DNA of 64,000 nucleotides from Eucommia ulmoides (lineage: Eukaryota; Streptophyta; Magnoliopsida; Garryales; Eucommiaceae): the NCBI GenBank assembly GCA_016647705.1, contig JAENRU010000489.1:806001-870000 (forward strand), in the 5' to 3' direction. Below the pieces are notes generated by a model. That model was not told the DNA's origin, made no database searches, and saw only the letters and a list, made by a program, of their open reading frames with translations. Position 1 is the stretch's first letter; each line of letters opens with the position of its first letter. Positions 48,076-59,626 of the stretch are shown here, in pieces. The position numbers were made by a program, and so were the translations under genes.

Positions 48076-48636
48076 TAGGGGTATGCAACGGATTGAGTCA
48101 ACCCGCCAAACGCGCCCAAATCGCAAAACCCACACCGCAAAAAAATCGGTCAATACTTATCTGCGCATTGCGTAAGTGTTAAATCTTGAAACCCGCACAT
48201 GAATGGGCGGGTTACGGTTTGACTCATGTTTTTACGGGTTTAACTCGCCCGCTCGAGTAGACACAAAACGAAGTCGTTTTAGACTTTATTACTTACATTT
48301 TTAAATTTTTTTCTATTTTTATAATGGTTTACAAATTACATTATTGTTTTTTTTCTTCTTATTTTTGTGTTACTATAATTTTGTTGCAATTTTTCTACAA
48401 ATTTTTGTAATGCAATGGTTTTTCTTTTTAGCAACATTTATTATATTTCAAGAGCAATCCACGGTTCTAATTAGTCCAACCCGAAAATAGGCTCAACACG
48501 TACACTATTGGGTAACCCACGGTTTAAACTAACCAACCCGCACATCATTGAACAGTCCACGGTTCAAACAAACCCAACTCACCAAGTATTGGTTTGGTTC
48601 GCGATTTTGGCCCAACCCGCCCGCTACCCACCCCTA
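48076..48636. mobile_element. Non-autonomous hAT-like element
   Basis: It begins TAGGGGTATGCAACGG and ends CCGCTACCCACCCCTA, with 8-bp flanks GCAGCGGC (48068-48075) and GCGGCGGC (48637-48644). The interior has the same blocks as the innermost element at 31655-32241 in opposite orientation (AAAACGAAGTCGTTTT, CCGAAAATAGGCT). There is no transposase frame. Confidence 0.75.
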
Positions 48637-48644
48637 GCGGCGGC

Positions 48645-49240
48645 CATCGAAGAAAATGAATATATATATACACATTTTAAAATTATATATATATATATAT
48701 ATATAGTTTAATATTTTAAAATTATAAATTATATACACAAATTATAGAGTGCCTTCTGCCATGGAAAAAACTTAATATAATTATATATTAATTAATATAA
48801 TTAATTCTAGATAGTGCACATTTCACTAACCTATATTTGGTGTCATTCACAAAAAAAAAAAAAAAAAAATTAACTAAAAAATAACAAAAAGAAAATGGTT
48901 AACAATTAAATAAGAAAAATTCAATTGTGGTTAATTAAAGACAAACAAGAAATTAGAGGCAGTGATTGTGATTTTGTAAAATTGAGGAAAATATTTGAAT
49001 TTTTGGCATGCAATTTATGATGCCAAATTGCCTAATAAAGATTGAAAATTTAATCATAATTATTGAATGCCAAACATGGGCCACCAAGGGTATGTCCATG
49101 GTGACAATAATAGATAAATCAACAAATTAATTTTTTTTTTTCTCAAAAAATAAAAAGAAAAAAAAAATTGTGATAAATATTAGCAGGAGATTACAACTTA
49201 AAATTATATAATTTTAAGTGAAATAATTCCTTTTATTTAA
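48645..49240. other. AT-rich stretch, no feature seen
   Basis: Contains (TA)n near 48690-48705 and A-rich DNA. I cannot support a gene. Confidence 0.5.
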
Positions 49241-49365
49241 ATAGCGTTTGAGCACTCGATTTGACAACCTAGCGGAAAGACCACATATATACATATAAAA
49301 AAGTTGCCAAATAATTGGTGCAGGAATAGTGTTTGAGCACTCAATTTGACAACCTAGCAGAAAGA

Positions 49366-49404
<39 letters not shown>

Positions 49405-49440
49405 TATAAAAGTTGCCTAATAATTGGTGCAGGAATTTGA
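49241..49440. repeat. Tandem duplication of about 100 bp with an inner (TA)n
   Basis: Two units share GCGTTTGAGCACTCGATTTG, ACAACCTAGCGGAAAGACCA and AATTGGTGCAGGAAT. The second contains an expanded (TA)n run at about 49369-49400. Confidence 0.85.
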
Positions 49441-49723
49441 TCCATAGATAAAGGCCAACCAAATACTCCAAGAATCAACTCCCATCAAATTAAGGGAATG
49501 TTGGTGGAGAAATCCCATCTTTAAAAAAATTATTTTTTAAAGATTATTTTATGTTTTAAAAAATTATTGTTATAGAACTTCACAGATTTTACAGAGCGAT
49601 AATTTTATGAAATAGAACCTTTCACCAAATTTTTCTAAAATCAGTTTGTTTCTTTTTTTAATTAAAAAAAAAAAAAGTAATTATTTATGTAGTAGTAATA
49701 ACGGTAAAATTTGGTACGATAAT

Positions 49724-49760
49724 GGAGGGAGGGGGAGGGGGAGGGGGAGGGGTGGGGTGG
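49724..49760. repeat. G-rich tract with quadruplex potential
   Basis: GGGAGGGGGAGGGGGAGGGG and its continuation provide more than four runs of at least three G with one-base loops. It lies about 650 bp beyond the 3' end of the glycosyltransferase gene, and a second G-rich stretch follows at 49840-49870. Confidence 0.85.
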
Positions 49761-49770
49761 GAGTAAGTGA

Positions 49771-50408
49771 AATTATATAATTTCACTTAACCCTCCCCCA
49801 ACTCAAATCCAGCCGGGCCATGGCTGGATTAGATTTTTTGTGGGGGTGGGGGGGGAGGAGAGGGGGTTGGGAGTATGGTTAATTTTTTTAATATTTTAAA
49901 ATTAAAAACTATATATGCAAATTAATTAGTTAAAACTATAAATATATATAATTGGAGAAGGGTGGGGGTATAGGGGCTGTCACGGTGGTATCCCCTTTTT
50001 AGAAACCGGCCCTCGTAAAGTCAGGAAAACCTCAAACGGTAAATAAGTTTAAAATAGACCCATTTTGATATTTTTATAACTTTTCGGACCCAAAAGAATA
50101 AAGAGCAAAGAAACGTGTTTCTAAAATAAGGGCAAGTCCAATAATATTAGGCGGGTTTGGTATGTTTTATTCGGGTCGAATAATTTTTCTAAGCCCTTCC
50201 TTCCGGTATAATTTATTTTTGGGAAATTTTTTTAAAAATTACGTTCCATAAAAACACCACTTTATAGAGTTCCGTAATAATGATTTTTTTTACACATAAG
50301 ATGATTCTTAAAATATTATTATTGAAATCTTGGTACCAAAAAGTTTCTCTCTTTTTTTTTTTTTTTGTTACATATAGTTTTCTTATTTTTAATTAGACAC
50401 ATCAATCA
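49771..50408. other. 3' flank of the glycosyltransferase gene
   Basis: AT-rich sequence that should contain the gene's 3' untranslated region. I see no other feature. Confidence 0.45.
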
Positions 50409-51815
50409 TTATCGAGTGATATGAGCTATGAAAGATTCCAACTCCAACCGTGTAATCCCACCTTCCGCCACCGCTTTCGTCACCGCCTCGCGGTACTCCG
50501 CCGCCCTCCTCTTCATCTCCTCTCCTTCAGCCGACCCCATCAACATTGTCACAGCTTTCGCAACTTCCCGACCGGTCACCAACTCATCACGGCGCTTCCA
50601 GTCCCTCACATATACACCGATTTTCAGAAACTCCGCCACGAGAACAGCGTTTATCGACTGGTCGGAATGCAAAGGCCAAGCTGCCATGGGCACTCCCATG
50701 GTGATGCTTTCGATGCACGAATTCCACCCACAGTGGCTCATGAACCCACCTGTTGAAGAGTGGGCTAATATCTCCAGTTGAGGAGCCCAATCTCTCACTA
50801 CGATCCCTCTCTCTCCAACCCTCTCTTCGTACCCTTCCGGCAACTCAGCTTTTCGGACCTCCCCAAAGACATCTCCCTTGTCCGCATCTCTCAGCACCCA
50901 TATGAATTTCTCCATGCTCTCCTCCAACCCATTTGCGATCTCTTTAACCTCGTCGTCGCTCAGCGAAATCGTCGTCCCGAACGAGACGAAGATCACTGAA
51001 TTCGGACCTTGTTTGTCAAGCCAATCCAAACATGGGTGTCGCTTGTTCGAGTTCTTGTTCTCGCCGATCGTTATCGGGTTAAACGGTCCAATAGCCCATT
51101 GTTTCTCAGCTCCGTCGATCGGATATTTCGCCAGCCAATCAAGGTATGGACCTTCTATAGCTCTGCTTGTGTTGAAAATATAGCCGGAGTTAAACTCCCG
51201 GAAGTCGGGTTGAGCCACGATGAATTTGAGAAATTCCTGCGTCGCGCAACCGTCCACCGTGATTGAGTCTTCTTTTCCGGTTTTCATTTCCTCCGGGAGC
51301 GGCTTCCCATGGAACAACCAATGGAACGCGATCATAGACAAAGCCGATGTACTCTGAAAACAATAGGACTCCACGTTGTGTAAGCTGGGTACGTCCTGAA
51401 CGGCGGAACCCATCAGGGAGTCGTGAACGACAATCACTCTTTTATGGGTCGTCGACAGTGATCGGAGAAGTTCTCCGACGGGTTCCCGGAGGTTCGACGT
51501 CGCGTAAAACAACGGGATAAGCTGGTCGGGGAATTTGGTGGGAGCGTTTGGATTGGGAGGTGGGGAGTGGAAAGGAGGGATTGAGAATTGATGGAAATGC
51601 ATGCTGGCGGCGGAGTTTGGGTCCCAGCCCTGGACTCGTGCCATGGCTTGGCGGGTGTGGACGGCGGTGCTGACGTAGTGGACCGGTAGTTCGTATGAAG
51701 AGATGATGCGAGAGAGCTGGAGGAGTTGGTTGAGGTGGCCTTGCGCCGGGAGCGGCACTATGACCACCGCCACCTGGGTTTGTTTCAGGCCGTTCTGGTC
51801 TTGGGTGTTCGCCAT
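50409..51815 (-). CDS. UDP-glycosyltransferase, zeatin O-glucosyltransferase type
   Basis: A single-exon frame of 468 aa, beginning MANTQDQNGLKQ at the ATG at 51815; two in-frame codons upstream are not ATG. The family transfers sugar from a UDP-sugar to small acceptors in the cytosol; zeatin O-glucosyltransferases inactivate cytokinins reversibly. Visible features: the catalytic His of PLPAQGHLNQLLQLSRI at residue 27; HDSLMGSAVQD, with the partner Asp; and the 44-residue PSPG box at 343-386, from WAPQLEILAHSSTGGFMSHC through GWNSCIESITMGVPMAAWPL to HSDQ. The final Gln favours UDP-glucose. HLNQLLQLSRII and the overall sequence resemble zeatin O-glucosyl/xylosyltransferases, but the real acceptor cannot be read from sequence. 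The frame is intact and GC-richer than its surroundings, as usual for plant UGT exons. Confidence 0.9.
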   Translation of the reverse strand: MANTQDQNGLKQTQVAVVIVPLPAQGHLNQLLQLSRIISSYELPVHYVSTAVHTRQAMARVQGWDPNSAASMHFHQFSIPPFHSPPPNPNAPTKFPDQLIPLFYATSNLREPVGELLRSLSTTHKRVIVVHDSLMGSAVQDVPSLHNVESYCFQSTSALSMIAFHWLFHGKPLPEEMKTGKEDSITVDGCATQEFLKFIVAQPDFREFNSGYIFNTSRAIEGPYLDWLAKYPIDGAEKQWAIGPFNPITIGENKNSNKRHPCLDWLDKQGPNSVIFVSFGTTISLSDDEVKEIANGLEESMEKFIWVLRDADKGDVFGEVRKAELPEGYEERVGERGIVVRDWAPQLEILAHSSTGGFMSHCGWNSCIESITMGVPMAAWPLHSDQSINAVLVAEFLKIGVYVRDWKRRDELVTGREVAKAVTMLMGSAEGEEMKRRAAEYREAVTKAVAEGGITRLELESFIAHITR

Positions 51816-51846
51816 TAACAAGATTCAATTATTAAAGACTAAAGAG

Positions 51847-51856
51847 GTTTTTATAG
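51847..51856 (-). promoter_or_regulatory. Probable TATA box of the glycosyltransferase gene
   Basis: The minus strand reads CTATAAAAAC about 35 nt upstream of the ATG at 51815. That would leave a very short leader and supports this ATG as the start. Confidence 0.55.
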
Positions 51857-52011
51857 CCAGCATCATTCTTGGAGGATGTGTTTGGAAACCCCAAGTTGCC
51901 GATTTTTATTTTATTTTATTTTATTTTTTTATCTCTTTGTGGACGATTAAGCTCCAGTGCTCCACGTGAAAGAGATTTTTTTTTTTTTTTTTTTTTTTAA
52001 GGGATAATAAG

Positions 52012-53032
52012 TAGGGATGGTCATGGGCCTGGGGCCCGCTCAGCCCGTTCTAGCCTGGTCTTATTTTTTTAGGGTTTGGGCTCAAGGTTTGAGTTCATGG
52101 GCAGGGCTTGGGCTCAACCTTTGAGGCCCGACTAAATCTAGGGCCGGGCTTGGGCTCAAGCCAAAATTTCCCGAGTATTATTATATATATTTTTTAATTT
52201 ATATATATATATATATAAAATAAAATTAGGGTTGATTTCTCTGCCGTTTGTCTCTCAATCTCCTACCCCCATCGCGATTTCTCTGTCTTGCAGTCCCTAA
52301 CCCTCATAGCTCAAGCTCCAACTATCCCTCTCGACGAAGCGGCGGCTCATCTCTCACCGACAATGACGACGACGACGACGAACATTCCCTCACTAGCGAC
52401 GACGGCGGCTTATCGCTCGCAACGACGGCGGCGGCCCTTCCCCCTCTTTCTTTTTTCTCTTCACCAGTCACCACTTCCCTCCCTCCAGCCTCTGCTATCG
52501 CCTCGCCGCCGCCGTCGATCTCTATCTAGCTTGGCTTCACCGTCGATTGCTATCACCGTTGATATCTTGGCTTCCCTCCCTCCTAGCTAATGAAGCCTAG
52601 ATCGGGCACCTAGACACGAGATCTACTACTGCCGATCCCTCAGCCATCAGATCCGCTACCCGACGACGTCGTTGATTGCTGCCCCGACGGAGTTTAGGTA
52701 ATAAATTAGTTTGGTTTCTGTTTGTGCTTCGATGATTTCTCGTTTCTGTTCATGCCTTGTTTCTCTGCAATTACATTGATGTTTAAGTGAAATTAGTTGA
52801 TTTTTCGAGGAAATTATGTTGTTTATTTCATATTTTCAGTTCATGATCCGATTGTTCGGTGTGGTGTTTATGATTTGTTAGAAAAAACTATAGGCCCGGG
52901 TTTGGACTTTGATTTTTTGCTTAGGGCCGGGCTGGGAAATGATCATAGGGCCCGAGTATAGGGCCGGGCTAGGCTCGGGCCTAGCAGTTTCTTGTAATAC
53001 CCAAGGCCAAGCCCGGCCCATGACGATCCCTA
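52012..53032. mobile_element. Non-autonomous hAT-like element with captured gene-like sequence
   Basis: It begins TAGGGATGGTCATGGGCC and ends GGCCCATGACGATCCCTA, with 8-bp flanks ATAATAAG (52004-52011) and GTAATAAG (53033-53040). Both subterminal regions contain GGGCCGGGCTTGGGCTC-type repeats. The centre (about 52230-52880) is different: GC-rich, exon-like sequence with CGACGACGACGACG, ending GGAGTTTAG|GTAATAAATTAG, which looks like a captured gene 5' leader with a splice donor. The open frames there are low-complexity. It is the same family as the copy at 59033-59614. Confidence 0.8.
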
Positions 53033-53040
53033 GTAATAAG

Positions 53041-53705
53041 TGAGAGGTCCTAATTGGTAAAAAATTCTAGAGACGTTAAATTTTTTTGATTTAGTCCCAT
53101 TTGTTTTAAAAAGATGGAAGTCTTGCACATATGATAACCACGCGCCAATTACATGTAATTATTTTGTGTGCAATATTACTGTATTAGTTGCAAGTTTTTT
53201 TTTTTTTTTTTTTTTTTTTTTACATGTAACCATTTTGTGTGTAAAAAATTTGTTTGATGTCACAAAATATATATAATTAGTTAAAGATAACTAATTATAT
53301 ATAACTTTTTAATTACATGTTTCTGATATGTAATTATAATAAATGATTTCTCAATAATTCTTGCGTCGATGATTCATGCTATAATGTTTCTTGTCTTGTC
53401 TAATAATCTCATCGTCATCTAATAATCTTGTATTGATCAAACCCTAATAATCTCACCATTGATGATTCTTGTGACGTTCGTCACCGTTGATGGCTCCTGC
53501 TCCTTTTTCGTCTCCTGTTCCTATCTGACGATCTGTAAGTTTTTATTATTATTATTATTATTATTCTTTAATCTTACTCACTAACTCAGATCTCTAAAAA
53601 AAAAAACAAAAAAAAAAAAAATAAAAAAAATAAAAATAAGCAACTATGTTCTACAAATTTTCAATATTTTATCTTTTTTTCTGTTGTTACCTGACAACCG
53701 ATCAA
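53041..53705. other. Unique sequence next to the right arm
   Basis: AT-rich, with a T run near 53195, (ATT)n near 53550 and an A-rich stretch near 53600. No gene is seen. The inverted homology begins at 53706. Confidence 0.5.
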
Positions 53706-54039
53706 CCTTTATTCTGCATCTGAAATCTATATGATATTAGATTTTAGTATGCATTTGGTGGATATCAAGGCCCCTTTTGGTTACTGTTTTTGTTCCCTAA
53801 TTCCTATTCTCGCTCTCTAAATTTTGGGTTTAACGTACAGAAACGCGTCTGGAAAGTATGTTTCTGTTCACAAAATTTTGAGAGTAATTTGAGACTATTT
53901 TTTGAATTCCTTAAGAATTTGAGAAACAAAAAAATGTTGATTCCTTCACTTCCACAAAACTATTCCCACTACCATATTGTCGGCCACCATACATTTAAAG
54001 AAAAAAAAATGTTGCAAATGTAGAAATCAAACGGGCCTA

Positions 54040-54560
54040 ACTCACTCACAGAAGACGTCTTGTAAGGGTAAGACTACCCTAGGCTTTATATATAGCCTAG
54101 GGTAATCCTAGGCTATTGATGTGGGGATTCAATTGCCCCCCTCACGTGCAGGGTGGACTTTTGACCAACCATTGCAAACATATATTGGATCAAGTGCCCA
54201 AAATCGATGTGGGATTCAACATACAGCCTCACGCGCAGGGTGGACCTTGACAAACCATTGTGAATGGATATCGGGGAGTCCAACATTAATGTGGCATTCA
54301 ATACACCCCCTCACACGTATGGTGGACTTTAACAAACGTCACAAACCACTGTGAATATATATTGGGGAGCCATCATTGATGTGAGATTTGATTTCCCAAC
54401 ATCAGACAAAAGCCTGATTTTGATACTATGTAAAGATCCAACGGACCTAACTCATTCTCAAAAGACGTTCTGTAAGAGGAGGATTGCCCTTGGCTTTATA
54501 TATAGCTCAGGATCATGTAACACAAGCGATGTGGGATTCAACAACAACCAAATGTGTTTT
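54040..54560. mobile_element. TRIM-like LTR fossil (right-arm copy)
   Basis: The counterpart of 4910-5450 in inverted orientation, with TTTATATATAGCCTAGGG and several ATGTGGGATTCAA blocks. It is non-coding and broken, and was inherited through the duplication. Confidence 0.55.
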
Positions 54561-55390
54561 TTTGTTTCTGGTCTCATAAATTAATAGAAATAATTTTAAT
54601 ATAACGGTCGTCATCAAACATGTTTCTATTTCTAGAATACTCCTGAAAGGGAACAGAATTTTCTCCCATCCAATTCCAGTTTATTGAAAGTAGAAACAAA
54701 AAAGCAAAAACACTGACAAATGGCACCCAAACTTTTTCATGACACCCACCCAAAGAGACAAAGAACACCCACTAGGGAAAAGATAGAGAGAATGCACAAA
54801 GCACATTCAAGAAGAATAGAGAGAACATACGCACTCTCTAATAGATGGAGAGAGCACGCTTATAGACAAGAATTGATGGGGAGGGAACACACAAATTGAT
54901 AGACATGAATAGGTGTGTCCGGACTAATTTACGTGCACTTCAACTAATAATTTCCTTGGATGATCTTAAGAGCACACTCCCCCCTCATTGGACTGGTGCA
55001 TTCAGGATAAATTAAAGATTTAATTCCTCAAGAACTTCTCAAGGGAATCGAATCCTAGTTGACAAGAAAAAATTGACAGGAATACATAAAGAGAACACAC
55101 AAAGGCACACTTATAGACGGGAATAGATAGAGAACAAACACAAAAACACACACTGATAGACAAGAATAGATAGTTAGAATATACACACTGATAGGCAGGA
55201 ATAGATAGAGAACACCCACACACACTCATATTCAGGTATAGATACAGAGAACACACACACACTGATGGACAGGAATAGATAGAGTGAACACACGCTCTGA
55301 TAGGCAGGGAGAACATACACAGAGAGAAAGAGAGAGGGCACGTTTATTTGTATTTTTCTGTGTGTATAGAGACAGAGAGAGAGAAGGGAT

Positions 55391-55751
55391 CTCAGGCTGT
55401 GCAGCAACTATCCTAACTGCAATATAAGTGAAGAAATTATGGAGATTCTTTGCTGCTTTGGCTTCTGGTGATGCTTCCCCAAATCCTGCAAAAAAACAGA
55501 CACACCCCATTTTTGTAAGCATATACATCATATCGATACACGCTTCCCCGCGCCCGCGCACACACACACACGTAGCGAGAGAGGGAGGGAGAGCAACCTG
55601 GAACATACATCTTTTGACAGCTGCTACGAGTAGTAGGCTGAGAAGTCCTGTGTTTCCATGGTCCATAGGGATGAGAATTGGTTCTTCTATAGGGATTGGG
55701 AAGGTGAAAGGAGGAGGTATTTAAATATGGAAGAACTGTATATGCTGCCAT
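55391..55751 (-). pseudogene. Truncated RBCX1 copy, exons 1-2 only
   Basis: Minus-strand exon 1 (55598-55751) begins MAAYTVLPYLNTSSFHLPNP and ends CQKMYVPG. It is one codon longer than the complete gene, with TTRSSCQK in place of TSISCQK. Exon 2 (55391-55485) reads FGEASPEAKAAKNLHNFFTY through IAVRIVAAQPE, with Leu replaced by Pro before the final Glu. The exon-2 donor is changed: the intact copy has GAG|GTCCC and this one has GAGATCCC. The inverted-repeat arm ends about 1.7 kb further on, so exons 3-6 are missing. If transcribed it would give a transit peptide plus roughly the first helical part, which cannot make a normal RbcX dimer. Confidence 0.88.
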
Positions 55752-56802
55752 TAATATTTCTGTATGCACACACAGACGCACACACTGACGGTGCTGCTTG
55801 AATCTATTTCTCTTTGGTTGCAAATGATAAAGAAAAGATCTGTCATGTTTTGGTCCCCCCAAAGCTGAACCATATAGAATGAACTCAGAAAAATGAAAAA
55901 ATATTTCCCTGTGGAACCCACCATCGGGGTGTGTATTTGTTTAGTGAGTGATTCATTTATCCTGTCTTTTATCTCTCTTGGATCAATTTTTTTTTGTGCG
56001 TAAAGAGGCATAAATGTTCGTCATTTATTTGATACAATTATAATTTTTTATTTTTTTAATATTTTATTAATATCCCTATTTTTGAAAAAATACTTTTTAT
56101 TCCTAATTTTTTTAACAATTACTTTAACACCCTACATCCACCTCACCCACCACCACTGTCGACATCCAATGCACTGGTTCTTCATCTTCTTCACTGGAGT
56201 ATTGTTGTTGGTCGTCTTCTCTCTCTCTCTCTCTCTCTCTCTCATATGTGCTTTGGTGCACAAATCGGCGTCGATTTGTGCGGTTGATCACAGATCTGGT
56301 GGGGGATTGAGAGAGATATGACAACGACAAGGGGTTGAGATTTTATTTTATTTTTGGTTAAAAAAGAAAGGAATTTATTTATTTATTTATTTCAAAAAAA
56401 ATGGATGTTAGTGTAAAAGAGTTAAGAAGGAAAATATATAAAAATAAATAAATTGGAGGAATATTTATATATTTTAATTTTTAATTGTTTCATTTATTTT
56501 AAATGGTTAAGTGCAAAATTTTAAAAAAAAAATCAGTAATTTTTTATCTATAGAGGAACTAGGTGGTATGATAAAGGGTTGATTGCTACTTACTAAATGA
56601 GATAGGAGATTTTTGGTTAATAGCAAAACGATAGGGGAAGTAAATGTAAATATTGTATCTTTCTGGGTTCAAAAAAAGAAAAAAAATGGCATCTTTCCTC
56701 CCCCGGTTTTTAATAGGATTTTTCTTTCATAAACATCACCACTGAAGTCGAAAGTCGCAACCTCATCCTCTACTATCGTTATCATCACTATTACCATCGA
56801 AG

Positions 56803-57632
56803 TTTGCACTTTGCATCCCCTGAAGTTTGACCTAATTTTCACATTGGTCGATATTAGTATATTAATCATTTTAATTAAGGACAAGTTATTAATGGTGTTA
56901 GAAAATGGACAGAAATTGGCCATATACCAGGCAAGGTTAATGTTGTCATATTTCATTAAAATTAAAAGTAATTTCGTAATTTTTCTTCAACTAATTCAAT
57001 GAACTCTATTTAAAAATTCATTCCAAATTTAAGGACACAAATTGTATCTACTCTGACAAATACCACCGCCCTCACTCCAAGCCCAACCCTCCTCCGGTCA
57101 CCCGAACCAACCACCGCCCCTTGCTCTCTCTCCATATCTCTCTTGTGGGTAATGGGTAAAATTCACCGTGAATCTGCGACGGATCTAAACAGATATGTAA
57201 TCAACTGAACAATAAACTCAAGAAAGGAAGGATCGAAATAGGTGGTGATGGGTTGGGCACAGAGGGGTGAGTTTGGGGGGTGGGGGCAAGTGGTCTTTGC
57301 CATGCATAGAGGGAGAATGAAGAAAAAGGAAAAAAAATACGTTTTAGTCCTTAAATTTAAATGACTTTTCAAATGAAGTTCATTGAATTGTATGAAGAAA
57401 AATTACGAAATTATCCTTAATTTTAAAAGTAAAATGACAATATTACCAGTAATAAAAAGGTGATGTGCATGGCACATGTTCAATTTTTGTCCAAGTTCTA
57501 ACACCGTTAATGATTTGTCCTTAATTCAAACCATTGACATATTTTAGGGTGTTATGTGTTTAAATTGAAACCCTAGGGATCAATGTTGAATTTGATCAAA
57601 TTTTAAGGGCATAAAGTGTAAAAAACTCCAAT
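56803..57632. mobile_element. Non-autonomous long-TIR element (right-arm copy)
   Basis: Inverted counterpart of 1807-2690, bounded by TTTGCACTTTGCATCCCCTG and AAGGGCATAAAGTGTAAAAA. It was present before the duplication. Confidence 0.65.
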
Positions 57633-58305
57633 TTTTTTAACAGAGAACAATTTTTTCATTGATTTTTGGAAAATGTTCAATTTAATATAGGGAAATTAAT
57701 TATCTGATCATTAAAAGATATATATATATAAAAAAAAAAATAGACTCTCAACTATTATAATAAAGTTTTACTTTCTGAAGATTTTTTAGAAAGTAATTTT
57801 TTGTTTTTTGACTATTTTTTTTTTTTATAATTTACATAAAATGTTACTCTGTAAAATGTAGCAAAACATTCACATTCACATTCTTAGTTTTTAATATTTA
57901 ATATATGTTTATGGCTTGATTAACTTGTTGTGATTATTCACAATTTTAACTAAAAACACCAAAATAATATCGATATGAACATTTACAAAAAATACACCGA
58001 TATGAATATTCACAAAAATACCGATTTTTTTCTTTAACAAAAACTCACTGATATTTGCATCCGTGAATGTTGATAATTTTTTACCAGACATAACGATATG
58101 TACTTTCACCAAACGACATCGATATAAATATTCACAAAAATAACAAACAAAATAAGCAACATAACACCAAATCAAACCAGATGAGAACCAATATATCAAA
58201 CTAGATCTGATCTAGCGAAATATGTTCATAATCTAAAATTTTCCAAATCTGAAATTTTTCAAAGGCTTATACCAACAAAAATAAAAAAACGTTTAAAAAA
58301 ACTAA

Positions 58306-59626
58306 GGTGGCGTTTGGTAACCGTTTCTGTTTCAATTCCAGCAGCGGGATGGGAATGGGATGGGAATTTTGTTTTCTTTTTGGGAGTAGAATTGCGTTTG
58401 GTAACGATCATTTTTTTTTTGTTTTGGGAAAGGAATTGTGTTTGGTAACGATTTTATCCTAAAATCTTTTTTTTTTTTTTTCTCTTTTCAGTTTTGGCCT
58501 GACGGCGGTGGCGCCGTCGCCGGCCGGCGGTGCTCCGGCGGCCCGTCGCCAGCCGGCCGGCAACGGCCGGCGACGGTTCTCCGGTGTCGGAGACGGCGGT
58601 GCTCCCGCCGGCGATGACCGGACGGCGGTGGCGCCGTCGCCAGAGACTGCCGGAAGTGCCTGGAAAAATTCCGGCTGGACGGTGACCGGCGACGGTCGCC
58701 GGAGATGACCGGCGGCGGCGGACTATGACCAGCGACGGTCGCCGAAGATGACCGGCGGTGGTCGACGGTCGGCGGCGGCGGATGGTGGCCGGCGGCAGGC
58801 GGCGGCGGCGGGCGGTGGTCGGCCGGTAGGTGAATAGTGATAATGGGTTTTGGGAATGGAATGGGAATAATGAGAAACAACTTTTTTTTGTTCTCATTTC
58901 TAAAAAAAAAAGTGGGCACAATTCTCAAATGGGAATGAAATGGAAACGGAAACAAAAATTACCAAACGTTATTCCCAAACAGAATTCCCAAAAATCTAGG
59001 AATGGAATGGGATGGAAATGGTTACCAAACGGTAGGGATGGTCATGGGCTTGGGGGCCCGCCCAGCCCGAACGACCCGCCCCTATTTTTTTAGGGCTTGG
59101 ACTTAGAGTTTAAGCCCACGGGCCGGGCCAGGGCCTAGGTATTAGGGCCCGATCAAAATTAGGGCCGGGCTTGGGCAAGATTAAAAATTTTTAGGGCCGG
59201 CCCGGCCCGGCTGGAAGGATATTTAAAAAAATAAAAAAAAAATATATATACACGTTATAATACAACCATAATATTTGAAATATTAATTTTATTTAAAAAT
59301 TGTAATTTTAATATTTCTTGTTGGTTTAGTTTGTTTGTATTATTGATTTACCTTTAAAAATTGTAATTTTAATATTTTTTATTGGTTTGATGTTAAATTT
59401 TTTGTATTTATTTTTTAAATTTAAAAAAAAAAAAATAGGACCGAGGGCCCGTGGACTGGGCTTTGTGCTTAAAATTTTCTTATAGGGCCGGGCTTGGGTA
59501 TAGAATTAAGGCCCGATCATCGGGCCAGGCCGGGCTAGGGCCCAACATTTTTTTGTAATACACTAGTCTAAGCCCGGCCCGAACCCGGCCCGGCCCGACC
59601 CATGACCATCCCTACCAAACGGGACC
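58306..59626. mobile_element. Harbinger-like (Tourist-type) element, right arm only
   Basis: It begins GGTGGCGTTTGGTAACC and ends in GGTTACCAAACG...GGGACC (split by the hAT insertion), with TAA duplicated at 58303-58305 and 59627-59629. This is the TIR and 3-bp target site typical of PIF/Harbinger MITEs. The interior has GGGATGGGAATGG repeats at both ends and a CCGGCGACGG-rich core (about 58500-58820). The empty site is seen in the left arm near 1092, so it inserted after the duplication. Confidence 0.8.
59033..59614. mobile_element. Non-autonomous hAT-like element nested in the Harbinger-like element
   Basis: It begins TAGGGATGGTCATGGGC and ends CCCATGACCATCCCTA, with a perfect 8-bp target duplication CCAAACGG at 59025-59032 and 59615-59622. 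The subterminal GGGCCGGGCTTGGG repeats match the copy at 52012-53032. It is the youngest-looking insertion in the window by its perfect target duplication. Confidence 0.88.

Noticed and set aside
50421-51266. Plus-strand open frames across the glycosyltransferase
   Set aside because: Shadows of the intact minus-strand coding sequence caused by its GC-rich third positions.
50409-51821. A glycosyltransferase start six bases upstream of the ATG
   Set aside because: The codon at 51821 is TTG and the next is TTA; the first true ATG is at 51815, and a TATA-like box lies about 35 nt before it.
52248-52590. Frames of 93-100 codons with Asp and Ser runs
   Set aside because: Low-complexity gene-leader-like DNA inside a hAT-like element; I regard it as captured non-coding or partial sequence.
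55232-55666. A 144-codon frame over the truncated RBCX1 copy
   Set aside because: It reads through the intron and repeats in a mixture of frames; the supported structure is two exons at 55598-55751 and 55391-55485.
58454-58955. Two 155-codon frames rich in Pro, Arg and Ala
   Set aside because: Low-complexity CCGGCGACGG-type DNA inside the Harbinger-like element; no domain, and both frames are open only because of the base composition.
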